A stretch of DNA of 64,000 nt from Streptomyces sp. NBC_00273 (GCF_036178145.1 NZ_CP108067.1:4216001-4280000), one strand, 5' to 3'; positions 1 through 10,407 are shown, counted from the stretch's first letter. The notes: generated from the letters alone by a model not told the origin. Numbers and translations are program-made.

Positions 1-399
1 GGACGGGAGGGCGGTGTTGAGGGCCTTCGGCTTGTTCTTCGTCTCGTGGTGGTCGACCACGACCCGGACGCGGGCCGGCGCGCGGGCGGCGGCCCGTTCG
101 GCGACGGCGGCCGTCCCGGGGTCGTCGTGTCCGACGATCACGATGATCTCGTAGTCGGTGTGGCTCGACTCCAGCAGCCGGTCGATGGTGTGCTCCAGGA
201 CCGCCTGCTCGTGGCGGGCGGGCAGCAGCAGCGAGAACGCGAGGCGGCCCTCCCCGTCGGGGCGGTCGAACCGCGTGGAGGCGAGCACCTCGGGGGTCCG
301 CCACGCGTGCATCTGCCACCAGAGCGTGAACGCGGCCATCCAGAAGAGCGCCAGGGAAATGACAGCAATGAACACAGACGTGTACAAAAGGCCCCCCAC
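1..399 (-). CDS. Family 2 glycosyltransferase, N-terminal part (runs off the window)
   Basis: Only the first ~130 residues are present; the gene continues past base 1. A hydrophobic segment (VFIAVISLALFWMAAF) at about residues 9-25 is followed by a GT-A type start: FSLLLPARHE, then DYEIIVIVGHDDPGT, then the KNKPKALN motif typical of family 2 enzymes that use nucleotide sugars. The DxD and acceptor regions lie outside the window. The start is uncertain: GTG at 399, TTG at 387 (G-run just upstream) and GTG at 375 are all in frame. It is probably a membrane-anchored polysaccharide or glycolipid glycosyltransferase; acceptor and sugar cannot be told. Confidence 0.72.
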   Translation of the reverse strand, partial: MGGLLYTSVFIAVISLALFWMAAFTLWWQMHAWRTPEVLASTRFDRPDGEGRLAFSLLLPARHEQAVLEHTIDRLLESSHTDYEIIVIVGHDDPGTAAVAERAAARAPARVRVVVDHHETKNKPKALNTALPS

Positions 400-628
400 A
401 GACCCGCCGCCCCCCGGCGGCGATCAGCAAACCCCCCGGGGGCTCACGGCGGGCCCCCCGGCCCGCCGCCCCCGCTTCCCCCTTGCGCGCACCCCCCAGT
501 GCGCCGTCTCGGTGACTCCCGAAGCTAAGAGATTAGGCAGTGAACATGACACTCAGCTGCATCGCAGATAAAGAGCCCGTTTCTCAACTCATGTGTGCGC
601 AACCGGAATTGACGGTACTCCGGTAGCT

Positions 629-2683
<2,055 letters not shown>

Positions 2684-2706
2684 GGGCCCATCCTGCCGCA
2701 AGCGCC

Positions 2707-3111
2707 TCAGGACAGCTGGTGCGGCTCGTCGTAGCCGCTGGCGAGGAACAGGGCCTTCGCCACCAGGCCGAGGCTCCCCTCGGAGAGGTACTCGCAGGTG
2801 TAGCGGAGCGAGATGGGGTAGTTCCCCCACAGGCTGAGGACGATCCTCAGCACCGCGATGTCCTCGTCCCACTCCTCGCCGAACGCGCCCGCTTCGATCG
2901 CGTCCCCGACGCGCCGGAAGGGCAGGCCGGCCCACACGGTGCCGTCGTCCTCGCCCCCGCCGTCGACGTAGGGCCGCAGCCGCGGGTCCTGCAGCCAGAC
3001 GCCGTGCCGTTCCAGCAGCCAGACGGCTGCTTCCACGGACCGCACTCCGTCCGTGCCCTGCTTCAGGGCCTTGAGGAGATCGGCCGAAGAAGCCTGGGAG
3101 AAGTCGATCAT
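2707..3111 (-). CDS. Conserved hypothetical protein, 134 residues
   Basis: I do not recognise this family. The product begins [16 protein letters not shown] and is soluble and acidic, with an [23 protein letters not shown] helical stretch and a short Gly/Asp turn (DGGGEDDG). No signal peptide, membrane segment or catalytic motif is visible. Codon use is typical of the neighbouring genes. It reads in the same direction as the DUF255 gene 23 bases downstream and may form a two-gene unit with it. The start ATG at 3111 has only a weak ribosome-binding site. Confidence 0.75.
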   Translation of the reverse strand: MIDFSQASSADLLKALKQGTDGVRSVEAAVWLLERHGVWLQDPRLRPYVDGGGEDDGTVWAGLPFRRVGDAIEAGAFGEEWDEDIAVLRIVLSLWGNYPISLRYTCEYLSEGSLGLVAKALFLASGYDEPHQLS

Positions 3112-3120
3112 TCGGCCATG

Positions 3121-3258
3121 TTATGCAGCCGGGGGCGGGGCGAAGGGGCTGTACGGGGCCTCGGCGGTGTACCAGGACGGGCCCGACACGGTCTGGGCCA
3201 TGCCGTCGGCGTTGTAACGCGCGATCAGCTTCTCGGCCGCCAGGCCGCCCAGAAACAC
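3121..3258 (-). CDS. Possible 45-residue ORF or C-terminal gene remnant
   Basis: A short reading frame with coding-like G/C-rich third positions begins at a GTG (3258) and ends at TAA. It reads [20 protein letters not shown], later [16 protein letters not shown]. No good ribosome-binding site precedes the GTG. The frame stays open back to 3324 and is in phase with the stop codon of the zinc-peptidase-like gene upstream on the same strand. It could therefore be a small independent gene, a former C-terminal extension, or the tail of a lost gene. I do not recognise the sequence. Confidence 0.35.
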   Translation of the reverse strand: MFLGGLAAEKLIARYNADGMAQTVSGPSWYTAEAPYSPFAPPPAA

Positions 3259-3324
3259 CTGAATCGCGATAGACCCCGCCGGCCGGAGAGGCCACTCACC
3301 GGCCGGACTCCTGCGTGCCGGGCG

Positions 3325-4086
3325 TCAGCGGCGCAGGAGCGGGGTCAGGTCGTGGGTCCAGGTGTCGCGGGTGGTGGTCCAGGTTCGGGGGCAGTTCGCG
3401 CGCGCCGGGGTTGCGAGGTCCGGGTGGCGGGCCGGGTCGTGGCCGTAGGCCGCGCAGCGGTGGGATTCCGCGCGGGCCGGGTCCGGGGCGTGTTCGTCGT
3501 CGGGGGCCGGGGCGGGGTCGGCCGCGGCCGCGAGGTCGTAGGCGCGGGCGGCGGTCAGCAGGGCGTGGTCGCCCTCCGGGGCGCGTAGGAGCATCAGCTG
3601 GGCGAAGCGGTCGGCGGCGTCCTCCTCGGCGCGGCCCCCGTCGCGTACGGGGAGGTCGAGGGCGTCGACGAGGGCGTGGCCCGCCTCGTGGTGGAGGGTC
3701 TCCCGGACGACCTCGGAGAGGGGTTCGTCCGCCGGGCGGCGGTCGGCCTCCTCGAACAGTTTCCGGTCCTCCGTCAGGTCGTCGTAGCAGAGCTCGATCC
3801 GCTGGGTCGCGGGGTCGTAGCCGCTGCCCTCGCCCGCGCAGGAGCGGGCGACGACCGTGATCCGGTCGGGGACGTCGAGGTAGGCGTTGAGGTCGGCGGT
3901 GACGAGCTCGAGGAGCTTCCACCGCCGCAGGAAGTCGGCGCTGTCGCGGTCGGCTTCGGCCGGCTCCTCGTGGCGGGGTGCGAATCCCCCTGCGGGCGGC
4001 GGGGGTTCGCATCCGGACAGCGCCGGCAGCAGCACCGTCGCGCACAGGGTGGACACCAGCGCCAGACGTAAGCGATGCAGCGTCAT
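3325..4086 (-). CDS. Secreted lipoprotein-like DUF4344 metallopeptidase
   Basis: The 253-residue product begins MTLHRLRLALVSTLCATVLL and continues PALSGCEPPPP, a signal peptide with a lipobox-like LSGC, so it is probably a lipid-anchored extracellular protein. The core contains RETLHHEAGHALVDALDLP, an HExxH-type zinc site at about residues 138-142, and a further EEDAADRFAQLMLL helix in which the Glu/Asp residues are candidate third ligands. This pattern matches the putative DUF4344 metallopeptidase family, whose substrate is unknown. GGAGG sits six bases before the ATG at 4086. It is divergent from the NB-ARC/TPR gene at 4233, with about 145 bases between the two starts. Confidence 0.85.
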   Translation of the reverse strand: MTLHRLRLALVSTLCATVLLPALSGCEPPPPAGGFAPRHEEPAEADRDSADFLRRWKLLELVTADLNAYLDVPDRITVVARSCAGEGSGYDPATQRIELCYDDLTEDRKLFEEADRRPADEPLSEVVRETLHHEAGHALVDALDLPVRDGGRAEEDAADRFAQLMLLRAPEGDHALLTAARAYDLAAAADPAPAPDDEHAPDPARAESHRCAAYGHDPARHPDLATPARANCPRTWTTTRDTWTHDLTPLLRR

Positions 4087-4232
4087 ATTGCCCTCCGGAT
4101 ATGCCAGTTGACTGATTCCGACCCGACTGTAGGAGAGAGTGCGCAGTTCCCTCTGAACTAGCTCAGATTCCCTCGCGCTCGGCGGAGTCCCGCAGGACAC
4201 TTGGGGCTCGTTGCCGGAGCTCTCTGAGGGGG

Positions 4233-7200
4233 ATGCCGATGCGGGACAGCCATCGCGGTGAGGCCGAGCGGCTGTTGGAGCGGGCCGTGGACGACGCGGC
4301 GCAGCGGGGACCGGGTGCGGGCATCGACCGGGCGACGCTGCTGGCTCGGGGCCGGGAGGCGTTGGACGCGCTCGCCGCGAGTGCGGCGCCGGAGTACGAG
4401 GCGTACGTGCGGGCTCTGGACGAGTCGGCGGCCGGGGACCAGTCGCTCGGCGAGGCCTTCCGGCGGGGCGACCATTCCACGGCGTTGCTGGTGACGGCGG
4501 TTGCGGCGGCCACGGCCGTGGGCGCGGACCTGTCGCTGGGTGTCGCGGCCGGTACGGCGCTGACCGCGGGGGCCGTGGTGGGGATCTCCGGGGCGGTGGC
4601 GACGGTGGTGAAGGTGACGGCGCTGCACCTGCCGGCCGCGAACCGGCGGGCCGGGGAGCGGGGCCGGCCGGGCGGGCCGGAACAGTTGAGGCTGCAGTGG
4701 CTGTCGGCGCTGGAGGTGCGCGGGATACGGCCGTTCCTGGAGCAGCAGCGTGCGGTGGCCGCGGCGGCCCGGGCGGCCCGGCCCGCCGCGGCCCGGCCGG
4801 CGGCGCGGCCCGCTCCGCGGTTGCGGGGTACGGACCGCAGCGCGGAGGCGCGGCGGCGCAATGCGCTGGAGCATTCCTTCGGGCAGCTGCCGGCTCCGGC
4901 GGAGGTGTTCGTGGGGCGGCGGTCCGAGCTGACGCGGATCGCGCAGTGGGTGCAGGCGGCCCGGGCCAGTACGGAGACCCGGCCGGTGGTGGTGGTGCTG
5001 CACGGTGAGCCGGGGGTGGGCCGTACGGCGCTGGCGCTGCGGGCGGCGCACGGTCTGCGGGACCAGTTCCGGGGCGCGTGCGTGGTGGACCTGCGGGGCG
5101 GTTCGGCCGGGGAGGCGTCCGGGGAGGCGCCGCTGGCCACCCGGGAGGCGCTGCTGCACCTGATGAACCGGCTGGGGGCGCCCCGCGAGCAGTTGCTGTT
5201 CCGCGAGGGCGCGTCGGCGGAGCAGCAGGTGCGGCGCCTGGGCGAGCTGTACCACCAGCACCTGCAGGGGCTGCCGGTGACGGTGCTGCTGGACGACGCG
5301 GTGGACGCGGCGCAGGTGCGGATGCTGGTTCCGGAGCGTTCCGAGAGCCTGGTCCTGGTGACGGCACGGGAGCCGTTGGAGCTGCCGGCGGATCTGGCGG
5401 CGTGGGTGTACCAGCTGCCGGTGGATCGGTTGGCTCCGCAGGAGGGGGCGGAGCTGCTCCGGGCGCCGCAGCCGGGCGTGGCGGGGCTGGCGGGGCTGGC
5501 GGAGGAGGACGTGGCCGCGGTGGTGGAGCTGAGCGGCGGGCTGCCGCTCGCCCTGCGGCTGCTGGCTCCGCTGGCGGGCGGGGGCCGGGCCCTGGCCGAC
5601 GGCGAGGCGGCGCACCCGGTGGAGGCGGCGCTGCGGGCGGCGGACGCACGGCTGGCCGAGCCGGCCCGGCAGCTGCTGCGGCGGTTGCCGCTGGCCGGGC
5701 GGGCGTCGCTGGGTGGTGCGGCGGCGGCCGCGCTGGCGGACGTACCGGAGGCGGCGGCGCTGCGCACGCTGGAGGAGCTGTGGGAGGCCGGTCTGATCGA
5801 GCGGGTGCGCGGCCAGCGGTTCCGGATGCACGACGCGGTGCGTGCGTACGCGGCGGCGCGGTCGGCGGCGGACGAGGACCGGGCGCAGGCCGCGGCGGCG
5901 CACGAGCGGCTGATCCGCGATTACGCGCGGCTCGCGGACTCGGTGATCCGGATGGTCGACGGGAAGATGTCGACGCGGGCGAACACGTTCCTCAAGGGGC
6001 CCGTCGGGGGGCACGGTTTCACCTCGCTGGACGCGGCGCTGCGCTGGCTGGACGACGAGTCGAGCTTCATCACGGCGGCGCTGCGGCATTCGGAGGGGGT
6101 GGATCAGCAGGCGGTACTGGATCTGCTGGGTGCGCTGTGCGATTTCTGTCTGCTGCGCGGGGACCTGTACCGGCTGGGTGAGATCGATGAGCTGACGCAG
6201 GTGGTGGCGGCGGGCCAGAACGGGCTGAAGGGGCAGCAGGGGCGGCTGGTGCGGTCGGTGCAGTGGCGTACGGGCATCGCGGCGCGCCAGCTGGGCGAGC
6301 TGGACAAGGCCCGCACCACGCTGGCCTCGGTGGTGGACCAGTACATGGAGGCCGATCAGGAGGCGGCGGCCGCGATGGCGCTGGTCTCGCTCGGGATCAC
6401 GTTGCACCACCAGGGCAATCTTCCGGAGGCGGCGGTCCGCATCCTGGAGGCGCTGGTGCTGCAGGAGCCGCCGGAGCTGGCGGGTGACCGGGCGTGGGGG
6501 CTGCACGCGCTGGCGGCGGTGGAGCGGGACCGGGCGCGGTTGGCGGAGGCGGCGCGGCTGCTGGAGACCTCCCTGGCCCTGCACCGGGAGAGCGAGAGCG
6601 TGCACGGGGAGGCGTGGGCGCACTTCCAGCTGGGTCAGGTGCACCTGCGGTTCGGGGACGTGGAGCGGGCGGAGGTCGAGCTGCGGCTGGCCCTGGACCT
6701 GTACGGGCGGACCCGCGACGACCGCGGTGAGGCCTGGGCCCTGACGCAGCTGGGCCGGGCCCGGGTGGTGGACGGGGATCCGGGGCCGGCGGTGGACGGG
6801 CTGCGGGAGGCGCTGGCGCGGCACCGGGAGGCGGAGGACGCGCGGGGGGAGGCGTGGACGCAGTACTACCTCGGGCAGGCGCTGGAGGTGGGCGGCGATC
6901 GCGACGAGGCGGTGCGGGAGCTGGAACGGGCGCGGACGATGTTCTCGCGGATGCGGGACGTGTACGGGCTCGCGTACGCCCGCCACCATTCGGGCCGGGT
7001 GACGCGGGACCAGCGGGCGGCGCAGACCGGCAACCTGCGGAACTCCGGCTTCGCCCGTCAGCTGCTGGTCGACGCTCGGGCGGATTTCCGGCGGATCGGA
7101 CTGGCGCACGGCGAGGCGTGGACGTGTCTGGAGCTGGCGGTGATCGACGCGGGCAACGGCCGGCTGTCGCAGGCGCTGGGGCTGTGCGAGGAGGCGGTGC

Positions 7201-7490
7201 GGCTGTTCATCGCGTACGGGGACCGGCGCGGGGAGGACTGGGCGCGGTTCCTGCGGTGCACGATGCTGCCGTACGCGGTGCCGGCGGCGCCGGAGGAAGC
7301 GCGGGCGGAGCTGGAGCGCCTGGCGCAGGCGCCGCATCCGGCGCGGGACGGCCGGCTGGAGGACTGCCTGGAGACCTACGGGGTGGTCCTGGGCCGAGGC
7401 GTGGATCCGGCGGAGGGCTGGCAGGCGTGGCGGCTCGGCCTGGTCCCGAACCTGCACTCGCGGGAGGTCATGGGGGTCCCGCGGGCCTGA
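4233..7490 (+). CDS. Membrane-anchored NB-ARC/TPR STAND-type protein
   Basis: This 1,085-residue protein has four parts. Residues 1-80 are a charged helical head. Residues ~83-130 form a hydrophobic hairpin (STALLVTAVAAATAVG, then GTALTAGAVVGISGAVATVV). After an Ala/Pro/Arg-rich linker comes an NB-ARC-like NTPase with a P-loop GEPGVGRTAL at ~258, VTVLLDDAVD as Walker B, and SGGLPLALRLL, the GLPLA motif, at ~435. A C-terminal array of TPR-like repeats (~690-1,060) carries recurring EAWxxxQLG motifs. It resembles the NTPase/TPR half of AfsR-type regulators but lacks their SARP DNA-binding domain and has a membrane hairpin instead. STAND proteins act as signal-gated switches; the signal and output are unknown here. 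The ATG at 4233 follows GAGGGGG; a second in-frame ATG lies at 4239. Confidence 0.85.
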   Translation: MPMRDSHRGEAERLLERAVDDAAQRGPGAGIDRATLLARGREALDALAASAAPEYEAYVRALDESAAGDQSLGEAFRRGDHSTALLVTAVAAATAVGADLSLGVAAGTALTAGAVVGISGAVATVVKVTALHLPAANRRAGERGRPGGPEQLRLQWLSALEVRGIRPFLEQQRAVAAAARAARPAAARPAARPAPRLRGTDRSAEARRRNALEHSFGQLPAPAEVFVGRRSELTRIAQWVQAARASTETRPVVVVLHGEPGVGRTALALRAAHGLRDQFRGACVVDLRGGSAGEASGEAPLATREALLHLMNRLGAPREQLLFREGASAEQQVRRLGELYHQHLQGLPVTVLLDDAVDAAQVRMLVPERSESLVLVTAREPLELPADLAAWVYQLPVDRLAPQEGAELLRAPQPGVAGLAGLAEEDVAAVVELSGGLPLALRLLAPLAGGGRALADGEAAHPVEAALRAADARLAEPARQLLRRLPLAGRASLGGAAAAALADVPEAAALRTLEELWEAGLIERVRGQRFRMHDAVRAYAAARSAADEDRAQAAAAHERLIRDYARLADSVIRMVDGKMSTRANTFLKGPVGGHGFTSLDAALRWLDDESSFITAALRHSEGVDQQAVLDLLGALCDFCLLRGDLYRLGEIDELTQVVAAGQNGLKGQQGRLVRSVQWRTGIAARQLGELDKARTTLASVVDQYMEADQEAAAAMALVSLGITLHHQGNLPEAAVRILEALVLQEPPELAGDRAWGLHALAAVERDRARLAEAARLLETSLALHRESESVHGEAWAHFQLGQVHLRFGDVERAEVELRLALDLYGRTRDDRGEAWALTQLGRARVVDGDPGPAVDGLREALARHREAEDARGEAWTQYYLGQALEVGGDRDEAVRELERARTMFSRMRDVYGLAYARHHSGRVTRDQRAAQTGNLRNSGFARQLLVDARADFRRIGLAHGEAWTCLELAVIDAGNGRLSQALGLCEEAVRLFIAYGDRRGEDWARFLRCTMLPYAVPAAPEEARAELERLAQAPHPARDGRLEDCLETYGVVLGRGVDPAEGWQAWRLGLVPNLHSREVMGVPRA

Positions 7491-7615
7491 CGCGGGGCGT
7501 CGGCGCCCCAGAGGCGGGGCGGCTCCGCGGCGGCCCCCAGCGACCGGAAGCGGGCGGCGGCAAGGCCGCAAACGGCCGGCGAAAGCCGGAGCCCGGCCGA
7601 AGCCGAAGGCCACCG

Positions 7616-7687
7616 GGCCGGAAGGCCGGAAGGCCGGAAGGCCGGAAGGCCGGAAGGCCGGAAGGCCGGAAGGCCGGAAGGCCGGAA
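7616..7687 (+). repeat. Tandem repeat, 9 x 8 bp (GGCCGGAA)
   Basis: Nine perfect head-to-tail copies of GGCCGGAA occupy 72 bases. The unit contains GGCC and CCGG. The array lies in the convergent gap downstream of the NB-ARC/TPR gene. Copy number probably varies between strains by slippage. Confidence 0.95.
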
Positions 7688-7689
7688 GC

Positions 7690-7722
7690 GGGGCTGAGGT
7701 GGGGCTGAGGTGGGGCTGAGGT
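7690..7722 (+). repeat. Tandem repeat, 3 x 11 bp (GGGGCTGAGGT)
   Basis: Three perfect copies of GGGGCTGAGGT follow directly after the 8-bp array. Confidence 0.92.
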
Positions 7723-7793
7723 GGGGGAAGCGGCGGAAAGCGCACCGCGGCGGACCCGGCAGCCGGCTCGCGCCGGAATCGCGCACGTGCGAA

Positions 7794-7830
7794 GCCCCCG
7801 CCCCACCGGTTTCCCGGTCGGGGCGGGGGC
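7794..7830. terminator. Strong hairpin, probable bidirectional terminator
   Basis: GCCCCCGCCCCACCGG pairs with CCGGTCGGGGCGGGGGC across a four-base loop, leaving one bulged C. It separates convergent transcription units. There is no T-run, as is common for Streptomyces terminators. Confidence 0.7.
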
Positions 7831-7831
7831 A

Positions 7832-8105
7832 CGCACGCGAAGGTCCTGCGGGCCAGTTCCGACCCCAGTCCGGAGGCAGCCGGCGCGGCGGCGCGCACCC
7901 GAACGTCCTGCCGGACCGGCCCTACGGCCCCGGTGCCGTCCGCGCCGCAAGCAGCCCGCGCGGCAGCATGCACGCCAAGGTCCCGCCGGCCATCCCTACG
8001 GGCCCCCGGCGCCATCCGCGCCGGAGGCGGCGGCACGCCGAGGCCCTGCCGGACCGTGCCGGCCCTACGGGGCCCGGGTGCCGTCCGCGCCGGAGGCGGC
8101 CGGGG
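7832..8105 (-). repeat. Degenerate tandem array of about four ~75-bp units
   Basis: Read on the minus strand, units share a core like GCCTCCGGCGCGGACGGCAC, then GGGGCCCGTAGGGC and a spacer ending in GCGTGC. The best-preserved unit is the 3' end of the small membrane-protein gene (codons for SGADGTRAP and its stop). The others lie downstream with mismatches, so they look like eroded tandem duplications of that gene end. Confidence 0.65.
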
Positions 8106-8298
8106 CGGCCGGCTCCGGGGCCTCCTCGAAGTTCACGCGGCCCATGTGCCGGTTCATGGACTTCATCAGGGCCCACACGCCGACGGCGAGGGCCGCGAAC
8201 ACGATGAAGCCGAGGAGGCCGGGCGTCACCTTGTTCTTGTCGAAGGTGTCACCCGCCAGCGGAAGGAGCTGGGTCAGTGCTGCCTGCGTAGCGCTCAT
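8065..8298 (-). CDS. Small single-pass membrane protein paired with mca
   Basis: The 77-residue product has one membrane segment (LLGFIVFAALAVGVWALM, ~28-45) followed by a basic NRHMGRV stretch and an Ala/Pro-rich acidic tail. The start ATG at 8298 lies two bases after the mca stop codon, so the pair is almost certainly one transcript. A small membrane protein next to mca is a recurring actinobacterial arrangement. Its function is not known to me. The last ~60 bases have degenerate tandem copies downstream. Confidence 0.85.
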   Translation of the reverse strand: MSATQAALTQLLPLAGDTFDKNKVTPGLLGFIVFAALAVGVWALMKSMNRHMGRVNFEEAPEPAAPAASGADGTRAP

Positions 8299-8300
8299 AG

Positions 8301-9182
8301 CTACGCATTCTCCCGGATGCCCGCGAAGAGGTCGGACTCGGGGAGGGAAGTGTCGACGAGCGACTTGGCGAGCTCGTACTCCTCCGTGGGCCAGACCTCC
8401 TTCTGGATGTCCATCGGGACGCGGAACCAGCCGCCGTCCGGGTCGATCTGGGTGGCGTGCGCGATGAGCGCCTTGTCACGGATCTCGAAGAAGTCGGCGC
8501 AGGGCACGTGCGTGGTCAGGGTCCGCTCCTTGCGCTCGAACTCCTTCCACCGCTCCAGCCACTCCCCGTACGGGGACTCCATGCCGCGCGCGAGCAGCGC
8601 CTCGTGGAGGGCGATGGTGCGCGGCTTGTTGAAGCCCTGGTTGTAGTACAGCTTCTGCGGCTGGTAGGCCGGGCCGTACTCGCCCTCCGGGTACTTCTCG
8701 GTGTCGGCCGCGCTCTCGAAGGCCAGCATGGAGATCGTGTGGGTCATGATGTGGTCGGGGTGCGGGTAGCCCCCGTTCTCGTCGTAGGTCGTGATGACCT
8801 GCGGCTTGAAGGCGCGGATCTTCTTCACCAGCTCGCCGGCGGCCTCGTGGACGTCCGCGAGCGCGAAGCAGCCCTCGGGCAGCGGCGGCAGCGGGTCGCC
8901 CTCGGGGAGGCCGGAGTCCACGTAGCCGAGCCATTCCTGCTCGATGCCGAGGATGTCGCGCGCCTCGTCCATCTCCTTGGCGCGGACCTCGTGGATGTTC
9001 TCCTCGATGTACTTGTCGCCCTGGAGCTTGGGGTTCAGGACCGAGCCGCGCTCGCCACCGGTGCAGGTGACGACCAGCACGGGAATCCCCTCGGACACGT
9101 ACTTGGCCATGGTGGCCGCGCCCTTGCTCGACTCGTCGTCGGGGTGGGCGTGGACGGCCATCAGTCGAAGCTGCTCGGTCAA
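8301..9182 (-). CDS. mca: Mycothiol S-conjugate amidase
   Basis: This 293-residue enzyme hydrolyses mycothiol S-conjugates to a mercapturic acid plus GlcN-Ins during detoxification of electrophiles. The zinc-binding LmbE/PIG-L motif VHAHPDDES lies at ~10-18, TGGERGSVLNP follows, and the second ligand region is GYPHPDHIMTH. The GEWLERWKEFE and TQIDPDGGWFRVP regions agree with Mca rather than the related deacetylase MshB. The TTG at 9182 gives the family's usual start (TEQLRLMAVHAHPDDE) and has AGAGGA seven bases upstream. A GTG at 9212 with GGAG in front is also possible and would add ten residues. It is followed two bases later by a small membrane protein. Confidence 0.96.
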   Translation of the reverse strand: MTEQLRLMAVHAHPDDESSKGAATMAKYVSEGIPVLVVTCTGGERGSVLNPKLQGDKYIEENIHEVRAKEMDEARDILGIEQEWLGYVDSGLPEGDPLPPLPEGCFALADVHEAAGELVKKIRAFKPQVITTYDENGGYPHPDHIMTHTISMLAFESAADTEKYPEGEYGPAYQPQKLYYNQGFNKPRTIALHEALLARGMESPYGEWLERWKEFERKERTLTTHVPCADFFEIRDKALIAHATQIDPDGGWFRVPMDIQKEVWPTEEYELAKSLVDTSLPESDLFAGIRENA

Positions 9183-9289
9183 AACAGGATCCTCTGCGAT
9201 TCGGCGCGACACTCAGCTCCTATAGTGACCGAACCGGGGGGCGGAAAATTCCAGGGGTGACCCAGCCGTCCCCGGCGAGAGGAACGATC

Positions 9290-9703
9290 ATGAGCGCGGT
9301 GCGCGAGGGACTGCCCGAGGGCCGGTACGGCCGATCGGCGGACGAGCGTACGGACCGGAAGCTCAAGATCATCGGATCGCTGCTGGGTGTGGCGCTGCTG
9401 GGCGTGATCGGCTGGATCGGCTGGGGCTACGTAGCGGGACAGAGCGTGAGCGCCGAAGTGATCAAGTTCCAGGTGATTTCGGACACCGAGGTGAAGGTGC
9501 ACCTGGAGGTCCGCAAGGAGTCCTCCGCCACCGGGGTCTGTTCCCTGAGCTCCCAGGACAAGGAACACGCCGAGGTGGGCCGCGCGGACTTCACCTTCGC
9601 GCAGAACCGGTCTCGGGTGGACGAGATCGTCACCCTGAAGACCACGAGCCGGGCGACGATGATCGAGCTGATCGGCTGCCAGCCGGCGCCTTCCGCCCGC
9701 TGA
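9290..9703 (+). CDS. DUF4307 single-pass membrane protein
   Basis: The 137-residue product has a cytoplasmic head with PEGRYGRSADERTDRKLK, one membrane segment (IIGSLLGVALLGVIGWIGWGY, ~27-47) and an extracytoplasmic beta-rich domain with two cysteines (TGVCSLSSQDKEHAEVG and LIGCQP) that could form a disulfide. This layout matches DUF4307, a conserved actinobacterial family of unknown function. ATG 9290 is preceded by GAGAGGA; an in-frame upstream ATG-like start at 9257 lacks a comparable site. It is divergent from mca. Confidence 0.85.
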   Translation: MSAVREGLPEGRYGRSADERTDRKLKIIGSLLGVALLGVIGWIGWGYVAGQSVSAEVIKFQVISDTEVKVHLEVRKESSATGVCSLSSQDKEHAEVGRADFTFAQNRSRVDEIVTLKTTSRATMIELIGCQPAPSAR

Positions 9704-9740
9704 GATCCGACGAGATCCGAAGGGATCCGACGAGGTCCGG
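9701..9740 (+). repeat. Short tandem repeat, 4 x 10 bp (YGAGATCCGA-like)
   Basis: Four consecutive 10-base units (TGAGATCCGA, CGAGATCCGA, AGGGATCCGA, CGAGGTCCGG) begin at the stop codon of the DUF4307 gene. The unit drifts from copy to copy. Confidence 0.8.
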
Positions 9741-9872
9741 AAGAGGATTGAAGTCGCGTCCCACGAGGCAATGAGCCTCTGGGGTCCTCCCCCTTTTCTT
9801 CCCGAATTGTTAGGCTCGTGGTTTCGTCCGCCGCTGGCGGCCAGTAGTCCCCTGTACCGACGAGGAGCACCC

Positions 9873-10370
9873 GTGACCCAGACGAGCGAAAGCGTCACCT
9901 GGCTGACCCAGGCGGCGTACGACCAGCTGAAGGCGGAGCTGGACTACCTCTCTGGTCCCGCCCGCACGGAGATCGCCACGAAGATCGCAGCCGCCCGCGA
10001 GGAGGGCGACCTGCGTGAGAACGGTGGTTACCACGCGGCGAAGGAAGAGCAGGGCAAGCAGGAGCTCCGGGTCCGCCAGCTCACGCAGCTCCTGGAGAAC
10101 GCCAAGGTCGGCACCGCGCCCGCGTCCGACGGCGTGGTGGCCCCCGGCACGCTCGTCAAGATCGCCTTCGACGGCGACGAGGACGACACCATGGAGTTCC
10201 TGCTCGCCTCGCGCGAGTACGCGTCCTCGGACTTCGAGACGTACTCCCCCCAGTCCCCGCTGGGCAGCGGCGTGCTGGGCAAGGCGATCGGCGAGGACGC
10301 CGAGTACGAGCTGCCGAACGGCAAGAAGGCCTCGGTCAAGATCCTGGACGTCAAGCCCTTCACCGGCTGA
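9873..10370 (+). CDS. greA: Transcription elongation factor GreA
   Basis: At 165 residues this has normal GreA length. The N-terminal coiled coil includes the tip motif REEGDLRENGGYHAAKE (~44-60), whose acidic residues enter the RNA polymerase secondary channel and stimulate cleavage of backtracked RNA. The C-terminal FKBP-like domain ends SPLGSGVLGKAIGEDAEYELP, close to the family's usual 'SPIARALLGKxxGD' ending. The GTG at 9873 has GAGGAG nine bases upstream. A 21-bp perfect hairpin lies 38 bases after the stop. Confidence 0.97.
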   Translation: MTQTSESVTWLTQAAYDQLKAELDYLSGPARTEIATKIAAAREEGDLRENGGYHAAKEEQGKQELRVRQLTQLLENAKVGTAPASDGVVAPGTLVKIAFDGDEDDTMEFLLASREYASSDFETYSPQSPLGSGVLGKAIGEDAEYELPNGKKASVKILDVKPFTG

Positions 10371-10407
10371 TCACCCTCGGTCACCGTTTTCTTCCTGACC
10401 TGACCGA

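Larger units (their letters stand above)
7491..8064. other. Gene-free gap filled with repeats and a hairpin
   Basis: No convincing gene is present between the convergent NB-ARC/TPR gene and the mca operon. The gap holds a nine-copy 8-bp array (7616-7687), three copies of an 11-bp unit (7690-7722), a strong hairpin (7794-7830), and a degenerate ~75-bp array (7832-8105) that extends into the end of the small membrane-protein gene. Confidence 0.7.

Noticed and set aside
7616..7722. Possible CRISPR array
   Set aside because: Units of 8 and 11 bp are contiguous with no unique spacers.
4158..8036. Very long minus-strand open frame opposite the NB-ARC/TPR gene
   Set aside because: It is rich in Arg/Pro/Gln with no recognisable domain, and the opposite strand encodes clear NTPase and TPR motifs. 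High GC keeps antisense frames open.
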